Part shown: positions 5,375 through 11,136 of the stretch, in pieces | How the letters are laid out: every line of letters begins with the position of its first letter | How positions within the stretch are numbered: position 1 is the first letter of the stretch | Assembly (NCBI GenBank): GCA_900313475.1 | Contig: OMRJ01000253.1 | Coordinates: 1-11,136, forward strand | Length of the DNA stretch: 11,136 nucleotides | Reading direction: 5' to 3' | Source: an uncultured Eubacteriales bacterium | Lineage (GTDB): Bacteria; Bacillota; Clostridia; Oscillospirales; Acutalibacteraceae | Program-made: the position numbers and the translations under genes | Notes under the pieces: generated by a model | What the model saw: the letters and a program-made list of their open reading frames with translations, nothing else | Databases searched by the model: none | What the model was told of the DNA's origin: nothing

Positions 5375-5403
5375 TTGCCAAACAAATGAAATGAGCGTAT
5401 AAT
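5375..5403 (+). promoter_or_regulatory. Main promoter of the ABC exporter gene
   Basis: TTGCCA (5375-5380) and a perfect TATAAT (5398-5403) are separated by 17 bases. Transcription would start near 5410, leaving a leader of about 30 bases with AAGGGAG at 5427-5433 before the ATG at 5441. Confidence 0.8.
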
Positions 5404-5440
5404 AAAGCGTAAAAAATCGGATAACAAGGGAGATGACAAA

Positions 5441-7222
5441 ATGGTTGAGAGCACAGAAAAACGCGAAGATATTCCACGCGGCAAAAGTCTGCACGCGGTG
5501 AAACGGCTGATACCTTACTACAAACCGTATGTCGGAATTTTGATTTTCGACCTTTTTTGCGCGTCCATGACCACTGTCTGCGAGCTGACGCTGCCGCTGC
5601 TCGTTCGAAAAATAACAAACGCCGCAACAAGTGAGCCGATGACGCTCACGCTTCAATTGATACTGACAATAGGAGGACTGTATATTCTGCTGCGATGTAT
5701 AGACGCCGCGGCAATGTATTACATGAACAGCCGCGGTCATATAATGGGCACGAAAATGGAAACGGACATGCGCCGCGACATGTTCAGTCATTTGCAAAAG
5801 CTGTCGTTTTCGTACTATAACAATGCAAAAGTCGGCGTAATCATGTCGAGAATCACACACGATCTCTTTGACGTGACGGAATTTGCACACCACTGTCCCG
5901 AAGAATTTTTTATTGCATTCATAAAAATTATCGGCTCTTTTGTTATACTTTGCAATATTAATATTCCTCTGACGCTCATGATTTTCGCAGTATTTCCCGT
6001 AATGGTCGTCGTGATGTACCGCTTTAACAGACGGCTCAAGAACGCGCAAAAAGAAAGCCGCCGCCGGATCGGAGAGCTGAACGCGACGGTCGAGGATTCA
6101 CTGCTCGGCATCCATGTTGTAAAAAGCTTTGCGGGCGAGGAAAAAGAGGAAAAACGCTTTGAAAAGGGCAATTTGTCATATTTCGATATCAAGGCTCGAA
6201 TGTACAGGCTCATGGGCGCATTTCACGGTGTGTCACGCCTGTTTGACGGCATTATGTACATCCTCACGGTCATTGTCGGTTCCGTATTTATACTGAAAGG
6301 AAAAATAAACGCCGCCGACCTCATTGCGTACCTGATGTACGTCACAACACTGTTTGCGTCGGTGCGTTCCATTCTGCAATTTGCGGAGCAATTCTACCGC
6401 GGAATAACGGGTATCGAACGATTTATTGAAATAACGGACACCGAGCCGGACATAAAAGACACGCCCGGCGCAAAGGAGCTTAGGTGCAGCGGCGGTGAGA
6501 TAGATTTTGAGAACGTGACCTTTACATACGGCGAAGGCGGTCGCGACGTTTTGAGCGCGTTTTCACTGAAAATAAAAAAGGGTGAGCAGCTTGCCGTAGT
6601 GGGACCGTCGGGCGCGGGAAAAACGACGCTTTGCGCGCTTATTCCGAGATTTTACGAACCTGCGTCGGGAAGGATACTCATCGACGGCACGGACATAAAG
6701 GACGTAACGCTCCGTTCGCTGCGCTCGAATATCGGCGTGGTCGAGCAGGACGTATATCTGTTTTCAGGCTCCGTGCGCGAAAACATCGCATACGGCAGAG
6801 ACGGCGCGACCGATGAGGAAATAAGAAAAGCCGCATCACTTGCGGGTGCGCTCGATTTCATCGAGGAGCTGCCGAACGGATTTGACACATATGTCGGGGA
6901 ACGCGGCGTGAAGCTTTCGGGCGGACAAAAGCAGCGCATTGCGATAGCACGGGTATTTTTAAAGGATCCGCCGATTCTCATTCTCGACGAGGCGACGAGT
7001 GCGCTTGACAACGAGAGTGAAAGACTTGTGCGCGACAGCCTGTCGCGTCTCGCCGAGGGCAGAACGACCGTAACTATCGCCCACCGCCTTACCACCGTTA
7101 AAAACTGCGACCGTATAATCGTCCTCACGGAAAACGGCATTGAGGAGGAAGGCACACACGCGGAGCTTATGAACCGCGGCGGCATCTACGCCGAAATGTA
7201 CAGGCTCTACAGCGACGTGTGA
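5441..7222 (+). CDS. ABC exporter half-transporter (fused membrane and ATPase domains), MsbA/MDR type
   Basis: A 593-residue type IV ABC exporter. The N-terminal half is a six-helix membrane domain (first hydrophobic segment about 30-55, others near 65-90, 155-195 and 270-300). The C-terminal half is the nucleotide-binding domain: Walker A GPSGAGKTT (388-396), Q-loop Gln436 in VVEQD, signature LSGGQKQR from 492, Walker B ILILDE with catalytic Glu517, and H-loop His548 in IAHR. All ATPase residues are intact, so a homodimer or a partner half-transporter would be active. The start at ATG 5441 has AAGGGAG seven bases upstream. Relatives export drugs, lipids or peptides; no substrate can be read from the sequence. 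There is no peptidase domain and no peptide or lantibiotic gene nearby. It is monocistronic between its promoter and terminators and divergent from the AraC remnant. Confidence 0.93.
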   Translation: MVESTEKREDIPRGKSLHAVKRLIPYYKPYVGILIFDLFCASMTTVCELTLPLLVRKITNAATSEPMTLTLQLILTIGGLYILLRCIDAAAMYYMNSRGHIMGTKMETDMRRDMFSHLQKLSFSYYNNAKVGVIMSRITHDLFDVTEFAHHCPEEFFIAFIKIIGSFVILCNINIPLTLMIFAVFPVMVVVMYRFNRRLKNAQKESRRRIGELNATVEDSLLGIHVVKSFAGEEKEEKRFEKGNLSYFDIKARMYRLMGAFHGVSRLFDGIMYILTVIVGSVFILKGKINAADLIAYLMYVTTLFASVRSILQFAEQFYRGITGIERFIEITDTEPDIKDTPGAKELRCSGGEIDFENVTFTYGEGGRDVLSAFSLKIKKGEQLAVVGPSGAGKTTLCALIPRFYEPASGRILIDGTDIKDVTLRSLRSNIGVVEQDVYLFSGSVRENIAYGRDGATDEEIRKAASLAGALDFIEELPNGFDTYVGERGVKLSGGQKQRIAIARVFLKDPPILILDEATSALDNESERLVRDSLSRLAEGRTTVTIAHRLTTVKNCDRIIVLTENGIEEEGTHAELMNRGGIYAEMYRLYSDV

Positions 7223-7313
7223 CGGAGAAAAAAATCCCGTTCACATCAGTTAAACCGAAGCATCGCCCCGGGCTGCCCGCAGATGACAGGGGGCGCGGAC
7301 GATTACATCCGAC

Positions 7314-7349
7314 AAAAAGCGCAGACGAACTCCGCCTGCGTCTTTTTTT
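7314..7349 (+). terminator. Terminator of the ABC exporter gene
   Basis: AAAAAGCGCAG and a further CG pair with CG and CTGCG across AACTC (one A-C mismatch), followed by a T7 run at 7343-7349. It lies about 90 bases after the stop codon. Between them is another GC-rich hairpin (CGCCCC 7264-7269 with GGGGCG 7290-7295) without a T run. Confidence 0.75.
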
Positions 7350-7382
7350 ATTTATTATTATCCGTTATATCACACAGCCGAC

Positions 7383-7421
7383 AAAACGGGAGCCGACGCA
7401 TGCCGACTCCCGTTTGTTTTT
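7383..7421. terminator. Bidirectional terminator between convergent genes
   Basis: AAACGGGAG (7384-7392) pairs perfectly with CTCCCGTTT (7407-7415). GTTTTT follows on the plus strand, and on the minus strand the stem ends in TTTT. It lies 20-50 bases beyond the stop of the minus-strand hydrolase gene and is most likely its terminator, with a backup role for the exporter gene. Confidence 0.75.
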
Positions 7422-7439
7422 CCGTAATTTCACGCGGCA

Positions 7440-9401
7440 TCAGTTTCCCGCGCTTGCAAAACCGAGATCTCCGAAGCCCTTCGCGCCGAAAATCTTATAG
7501 ATGATGTCGTTATTCTTCCTGAGGAGATCGGTGAGCACCTTTTTTGCCTTTGACTGCTCCTTCGGCGCCGTGTAAACGCCGATTTCAACGAGCATGTCAT
7601 GGAAGCGGTCGAGGAGCGCGTTATCCGATTCGGGATTATTGACGGTGCTTTCGGTCATCGCGATAACCTCATCATAAAGCGCCTGCTGCTCTGCGGTGAG
7701 CACATAACCGGTGCTCTTGCAGTATTTGTTAAGGTCGGGTATCCAGCTTCTCTTAAGTCTCTTAAGGTTTCTCGCGAGGTTGAACTGCGGATAATAAACG
7801 CCGTCCTCCGCAAGGTCGTCACAGTCGGCAATGCTCTTGACCTTGCCGAGAGCGATGTCGATTGCCGTTGCGATAGCCGTGTTGTTGTATTCAAGCTCAT
7901 GCTTCTGACCGTAGAAGAACCATGTTCTGTCGGGATAATATGTTGTTGAAAGATCGATCGTTTTGTCCGGAGAGAGACGTCTGCCCTCACCGTCCGCAAA
8001 GGTCTTGTTGTAAGCGACAAACGATGTGCCGGGTGCGGTTGACGATATATTGATTATTTCGTCGGAGTTTGTAAGCTCGGCATGCTTCATAAAGCCGAAA
8101 ACCTTGTAGTCGGAGGTAACGGCACCGTAAGGAAGACCGTAGCCTGCGATAAACGACACGGGAATGCCCTGCGCGTCAAGGTCGGCAAGACGCTGCCTGA
8201 GAGTGCTCTGCGCCTCGTGATAAGAGTCCGCCTCTTTGAGAACGGCTGCCGATTTTATCATGGGTCTGATCTCGTCATAGGAATAGTCGGGAATAAGGGC
8301 AAGCAGTGACGGTGCATCAAGCAGCACGGTTTCACACAGAATGCCGACCGTCTGATCGATAAAGCCGCGGAGTCCCGCTTTGGGGAAAATGCGAAGAAGG
8401 AAATTAACGACATATCCCCACGGCTCGCCCACAAGGTCACCGATGATGCCGTTGTAGAAAAGTTCCGCGGAATTGTCCGCATACTCTTTTTTAAGAAGAT
8501 CGGTAACGACGTCGCTGCCGTTCCAGCAGCCGACTATGGAAACAACGCGTCTTACATGGTTGTCCGCCTGCTGCGGATAAGCCGCAAGATAGGCGCTTAC
8601 GACCGACGCGCCCATTGACATCGGAACGAGAACGACATCCTTTGCGCCGACCTTGTTGTTGCCGAGCACGGTTTCGATAAAGTCGTGAAGTCCCTTAACA
8701 TTCTGCGACGTATAGGAAAACGCACAGTAGTTATAGCAATAGAGATAGTCTTCATAATTTGCGCCGAGTCTCTTTTCGGCTATCTCGGCACAGGGAATGG
8801 AACCGTAGAAACGTCCCTTTGCCTCGCTGTCGAAATTGCCGTCCGCATCATATACGCCGGGATATTCGGAAACGGGCATTGTGTAGCGTGGAGTTACAAC
8901 CCTGCTGTCGCATTTGCCGTTCTCGTCCACGATGTTATATGAGAACATGTTTGTGATAAGAGTTCTCACGTCGGCATCTTTTACCATATTCTTTCGTGTG
9001 AAGATTGAGAGAATAAGTCCGCCCACAACCTTTAGAACGGCTTTTATGCTTGACTTCTGCTTAAGAGCCGCGCCTATCTCGTTTGAGAACAGATTCCAAC
9101 GACCCGAATATTTACGCTCGGCTATAAGGGGAGCGTAGTTTTCGTAATCCTGGAGAGTGCCGTTTTCAAATGCGCCCTCTGCTGTGTAGGACTCGTCAAA
9201 AAGATATGAAAACGACTGTCCTATGCCGGTGACGAAAAGAATGATGCTGTTTTCGCCATCGGCAAACGCGCTTTCAAGGCTGTCTGCTGTTTTTACAGCG
9301 GGCGCAGCCGCGCCGTTTTGTACGTCTGCGGCAGACACGGGAACAACCGCGACCGGAATAAGCAGAGCGGCACAAAGAATAAGTGCAATAACTTTTTTCA
9401 T
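7440..9401 (-). CDS. Secreted alpha/beta-hydrolase-like protein, function unknown
   Basis: A 653-residue protein with a clear Sec signal peptide: MKK, hydrophobic core VIALILCAALLIPVAVVPV, cleavage probably after VSA near residue 24. The start at ATG 9399-9401 has GGAGGAAG upstream; an in-frame ATG 22 codons earlier would bury the signal peptide. The mature part begins like a lipase or esterase fold, with IILFVTGIGQSF (54-64) as a likely first strand and oxyanion loop, and VVLVPMSMGASVVSAYL as a nucleophile elbow with Ser262. The usual first Gly of GxSxG is Met here (M-S-M-G after Pro). Asp431 and His501 (FFYGQKHE) are candidate remaining triad members by position only. The C-terminal 130 residues are helical and charged. 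No cell-wall anchor is present. It may act on lipids or esters outside the cell. It is transcribed from its own promoter and was not matched to a named family. Confidence 0.85.
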   Translation of the reverse strand: MKKVIALILCAALLIPVAVVPVSAADVQNGAAAPAVKTADSLESAFADGENSIILFVTGIGQSFSYLFDESYTAEGAFENGTLQDYENYAPLIAERKYSGRWNLFSNEIGAALKQKSSIKAVLKVVGGLILSIFTRKNMVKDADVRTLITNMFSYNIVDENGKCDSRVVTPRYTMPVSEYPGVYDADGNFDSEAKGRFYGSIPCAEIAEKRLGANYEDYLYCYNYCAFSYTSQNVKGLHDFIETVLGNNKVGAKDVVLVPMSMGASVVSAYLAAYPQQADNHVRRVVSIVGCWNGSDVVTDLLKKEYADNSAELFYNGIIGDLVGEPWGYVVNFLLRIFPKAGLRGFIDQTVGILCETVLLDAPSLLALIPDYSYDEIRPMIKSAAVLKEADSYHEAQSTLRQRLADLDAQGIPVSFIAGYGLPYGAVTSDYKVFGFMKHAELTNSDEIINISSTAPGTSFVAYNKTFADGEGRRLSPDKTIDLSTTYYPDRTWFFYGQKHELEYNNTAIATAIDIALGKVKSIADCDDLAEDGVYYPQFNLARNLKRLKRSWIPDLNKYCKSTGYVLTAEQQALYDEVIAMTESTVNNPESDNALLDRFHDMLVEIGVYTAPKEQSKAKKVLTDLLRKNNDIIYKIFGAKGFGDLGFASAGN

Positions 9402-9432
9402 CGTAACTTCCTCCGATAGTATTCTACTGTGT

Positions 9433-9461
9433 ATGATAGCATATAACGGAGAATTTTGCAA
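9433..9461 (-). promoter_or_regulatory. Promoter of the secreted hydrolase-like gene
   Basis: On the minus strand TTGCAA (9456-9461) and TATCAT (9433-9438) are 17 bases apart, with TGC before the -10 (extended form). The start would fall near 9426, about 25 bases before the ATG, with GGAGGAAG in between. Confidence 0.75.
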
Positions 9462-9541
9462 TAACAAAAAAAGTTGCGGTTTTCAGTGCGATATGCACAA
9501 AAAAAACACAAAAGCCGAAAAGCCACGGTTCCCGACACCTG

Positions 9542-9934
9542 TCATATCAGGATTGTAACTATTCGATGAGCTCCGTCCACTATACTGCCGATGATATCTC
9601 TGAAACAGTTATTATAACCGCGTAAAGAAAAAAATGCTTCATTTTCGCACTTTTCAACGGTATCAAAATATCTGTCACGCAACGGATCGTCCCAGTCCGC
9701 AGCGACTTCCTCATACGGAATGAGGGCATCGACCTTAATATCCGGAAACCTTTTCCTGAGAGCAAAAAGGCAATCCGCAATATATACTCCGGCCCTGTTC
9801 ATGACGCACACAAAGCTGCGCTCTCCCGATTCCGCTATATCTTCAATGCCGCGCGCTATGCGTTCGGCATTCGGCATTTTTTCGCCGTTTTCTCCGCTTC
9901 TTTCGATTCCGATAAGATAACATTTACCTTCCAT
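9542..9934 (-). CDS. Short divergent DUF1273/SLOG-like protein
   Basis: A 130-residue cytoplasmic protein. Residues 22-103 resemble the DUF1273 (YpsA-like) branch of the SLOG fold: a helix ERIARGIEDIAESGE, a strand RSFVCVMNRAG, a helix with ADCLFALRKRFPDIKV, strand DALIPYEE, then WDDPLRDRYFDTVEKCE. Relatives start with a TGHR motif and have GGAxGxD before the second helix; here these are IERSG and MNRAGVYIAD, so the nucleotide-binding residues look lost. The protein ends at VDGAHRIVTILI, where relatives continue about 40 residues through a Gly-Gly-Thr segment, so it is truncated or a reduced form. The start at 9934 is preceded by GGGGGGA; an upstream in-frame extension to 10069 is Lys/Arg-rich and unlike the family. 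The assignment is by eye and moderately sure. It sits 140 bases before the hydrolase gene on the same strand. Confidence 0.6.
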   Translation of the reverse strand: MEGKCYLIGIERSGENGEKMPNAERIARGIEDIAESGERSFVCVMNRAGVYIADCLFALRKRFPDIKVDALIPYEEVAADWDDPLRDRYFDTVEKCENEAFFSLRGYNNCFRDIIGSIVDGAHRIVTILI

Positions 9935-10004
9935 TTTATTCGTCCCCCCACGTTTGTTTTTTTGTTTTCCTGCATAAACTCGCCTTTTCGCAAGTCTCAT
10001 CCTG

Positions 10005-10013
10005 TTTATACCA
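10005..10013 (-). promoter_or_regulatory. Possible extended -10 promoter of the SLOG-like gene
   Basis: On the minus strand TGGTATAAA fits the TGn-TATAAT extended -10 pattern; no good -35 lies at 16-18 bases. It would give a leader of about 65 bases containing a small hairpin, ACTTGC with GCGAGT near 9980-9995. Confidence 0.35.
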
Positions 10014-10109
10014 TACTTTTTAACAAAAATCTGTCGAATTATGGGAGCAGCAAAATTTTTTTTCGACAAACACTTTTTTTCGTGCAGCTGCAGTCAAAAA
10101 AACACAGAA

Positions 10110-10138
10110 GTCACATATTCACGAAAGAAACGTATAAT
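10110..10138 (+). promoter_or_regulatory. Possible promoter of the collagen-like gene
   Basis: TATAAT at 10133-10138 with GTCACA at 10110-10115, 17 bases upstream. A sporulation sigma-E reading (ATATT at 10115-10119 with CGTATAAT) has only 11 bases between elements, too short for that factor. If used, it gives a leader of about 270 bases. Confidence 0.35.
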
Positions 10139-10178
10139 ACAGTGCGGGCAGTAAAAAGGTATCGTATTCAGCCGCCGA

Positions 10179-10232
10179 GCGTTTTCGTTGTCCCGAAGCC
10201 GTACACGCATGCAGCGGGTAAACGTAAAACGC
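10179..10232 (+). promoter_or_regulatory. Bulged stem-loop in the long leader of the collagen-like gene
   Basis: GCGTTTTCGTT (10179-10189) pairs with AACG (10221-10224) and AAAACGC (10226-10232) with one bulged T, and CCCG (10192-10195) with CGGG (10214-10217) continues the stem inward. A further small stem, CTTTGC/GCAAAG, lies at 10250-10271. The rest of 10069-10417 shows no gene: short frames there lack ribosome binding sites and recognisable domains. Confidence 0.4.
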
Positions 10233-10417
10233 TTATTAAAGAAATTTATCTTTGCGTCCGGAAAAGCAAAGAGCGCATCTCACAAAGCTGCTGATTTCTG
10301 CAGAATGCGAAATACGGTTTCGGGTGTTTCCGTTTTATTCTTTAACATACACCGAATGCGACTGTACCGTTGCCCGACAACAAAGTATCTTTCTTCTTTA
10401 CGAAAAGGAGGTTTTCC

Positions 10418-11136
10418 ATGCCGAGATATCAGTATTATTACAATATGAACAACATGTTTGAGGAACCCACCGTCAGACGCGCGGTTCAGTGCGACTGCTC
10501 ACCGATAATGCCTCCGCCTCCTCCTCCGCCGCCTCCGCCTCCCGTTCCCCCCGCACCTCCCGTTCCGCCATTACCCGTAGCAGGCCCGACAGGACCCACG
10601 GGTCCCACGGGACCGCAGGGTATACCCGGTGCAACGGGCGCAACGGGCGCAACGGGTCCGCAGGGATACCCCGGTCCCGCAGGTGCGACAGGGCCGCAGG
10701 GTCTTCAGGGGCCTCAAGGACCGCAAGGTCTTCAGGGTGTTGCGGGTGCACAGGGTCCCACGGGGCCGCAGGGACAGCCCGGTCCCGCAGGTGCAACAGG
10801 CCCCACAGGGCCGCAGGGACAGCCCGGTCCCACCGGTGCAACGGGCGCTGCAGGCGCTGCCGGTGCAACGGGTGCAACGGGTGAAACCGGTCCCACCGGA
10901 CCCACAGGACCCACAGGACCCACCGGCGCAACAGGCGCTGCAGGTGAAACGGGTCCCACCGGTCCCACAGGTCCCACAGGACCCACCGGCGCAACTGGCG
11001 CTGCAGGCGCAACGGGTGCAACGGGCGCAGTAGGTCCCACCGGTCCCACCGGCGCAACGGGCGCAACTGGCGCTGCAGGTGAAACGGGTCCCACCGGTCC
11101 CACCGGTCCCACAGGACCCACAGGTCCCACAGGCGC
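10418..11136 (+). CDS. Collagen-like Gly-X-Y repeat protein, 5' part, cut by the right edge
   Basis: The first 239 codons are present. The ATG at 10418 follows AAAAGGAGG by six bases. Residues 1-31 are a tyrosine- and asparagine-rich head (MPRYQYYYNMNNMFEE) with Cys25 and Cys27, with no signal peptide or membrane helix. Residues 32-53 are a proline-rich linker starting with 11 consecutive prolines. From Gly56 the protein is an unbroken Gly-X-Y collagen repeat (at least 61 triplets), first with GPQ, GLQ and GYP triplets, then almost only GPT, GAT, GAA and GET. Such proteins form triple-helical stalks. In Bacilli and Clostridia the GPT-rich ones (BclA-like) coat spores or exosporium, usually with a C-terminal trimerising domain, which would lie beyond the window. 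Lack of a signal peptide favours a spore coat role over secretion; this is inference. Confidence 0.88.
   Translation, partial: MPRYQYYYNMNNMFEEPTVRRAVQCDCSPIMPPPPPPPPPPPVPPAPPVPPLPVAGPTGPTGPTGPQGIPGATGATGATGPQGYPGPAGATGPQGLQGPQGPQGLQGVAGAQGPTGPQGQPGPAGATGPTGPQGQPGPTGATGAAGAAGATGATGETGPTGPTGPTGPTGATGAAGETGPTGPTGPTGPTGATGAAGATGATGAVGPTGPTGATGATGAAGETGPTGPTGPTGPTGPTG
10583..11136 (+). repeat. Tandem 9-nt Gly-X-Y coding repeat with a 63-nt higher-order unit
   Basis: The collagen region is a 9-base periodic repeat (mainly GGT/GGA/GGC CCC AC or GCA AC). Over it lies a larger unit, GET-(GPT)4-GAT-GAA, starting at 10880 and again at 10943 (63 bases), and in altered form from 11078. This points to growth by unequal recombination or slippage, so the repeat number is likely to vary between strains and may be misassembled. 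Confidence 0.85.

Noticed and set aside
7219..7504. Reading frames starting at the ABC exporter stop codon
   Set aside because: They run through two terminators and into the 3' end of the opposite gene, with no recognisable protein pattern.
10115..10138. Sporulation sigma-E promoter for the collagen-like gene
   Set aside because: The element spacing is 11 bases, shorter than the 14-15 typical of sigma-E promoters; a CATACACC at 10346-10353 also lacks a matching -35.
10188..10461. Small basic ORFs in the collagen gene leader
   Set aside because: Starts lack ribosome binding sites, sequences show no domain, and both overlap the collagen start out of frame.
10473..11130. Long open frames antisense and in other frames across the collagen repeat, including a GPV-repeat reading
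   Set aside because: A 9-base GC-rich repeat without stop triplets is open in nearly every frame; none has a ribosome binding site or non-repetitive domain.

Overview
The window looks like a chromosomal segment of a low-to-mid GC Firmicute of the class Clostridia, probably an uncultured gut-type member. The grounds are the tig-clpP-clpX order, strong AGGAGG-type ribosome binding sites on nearly every gene, a TTG start on clpX, a Gram-positive-style half-size ABC exporter, and a collagen-like Gly-X-Y protein of the kind found on spore and cell surfaces in this class. No ribosomal RNA, intact tRNA, CRISPR array or transposase gene is visible.

Layout. Positions 1-886 (minus strand) hold a run of very small, tightly overlapping genes with near-identical ribosome binding sites. 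They look like the end of a prophage or integrative element: a split 91-codon frame with an in-frame TGA, an IS30-type helix-turn-helix protein, a small two-helix membrane protein whose 3' end is in the wrong frame, a 17-residue ORF, and a gene cut off by the left edge. A minus-strand terminator-like hairpin at 906-947 sits in their leader. From 989 the housekeeping block starts on the plus strand: promoter, tig (trigger factor), a 279-bp segment bounded by perfect 22-bp inverted repeats, then clpP and clpX, closed by a terminator at 4834-4867. Trigger factor and ClpXP form the protein folding and degradation module.

Convergent to clpX lies a 5'-truncated AraC-family regulator remnant (4824-5243, minus). 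It is followed by a well-formed promoter and an ABC exporter gene (5441-7222, plus). Terminators at 7314-7349 and 7383-7421 separate the exporter from a minus-strand pair: a secreted alpha/beta-hydrolase-like protein (7440-9401) with its own promoter, and a short, divergent DUF1273/SLOG-like protein (9542-9934). The right end (10418 to the edge, plus) carries the start of a collagen-like protein behind a long structured leader.

The most unusual object is the 2522-2800 element between tig and clpP. Its ends are perfect inverted repeats flanked by TA, each carrying a tRNA T-arm plus acceptor-like sequence, and its interior is full of nested stems. It may be a MITE-like element with TA target duplication or an undescribed structured RNA. 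The other points of interest are the mobile-element remnant on the left and the degenerate SLOG-like protein.
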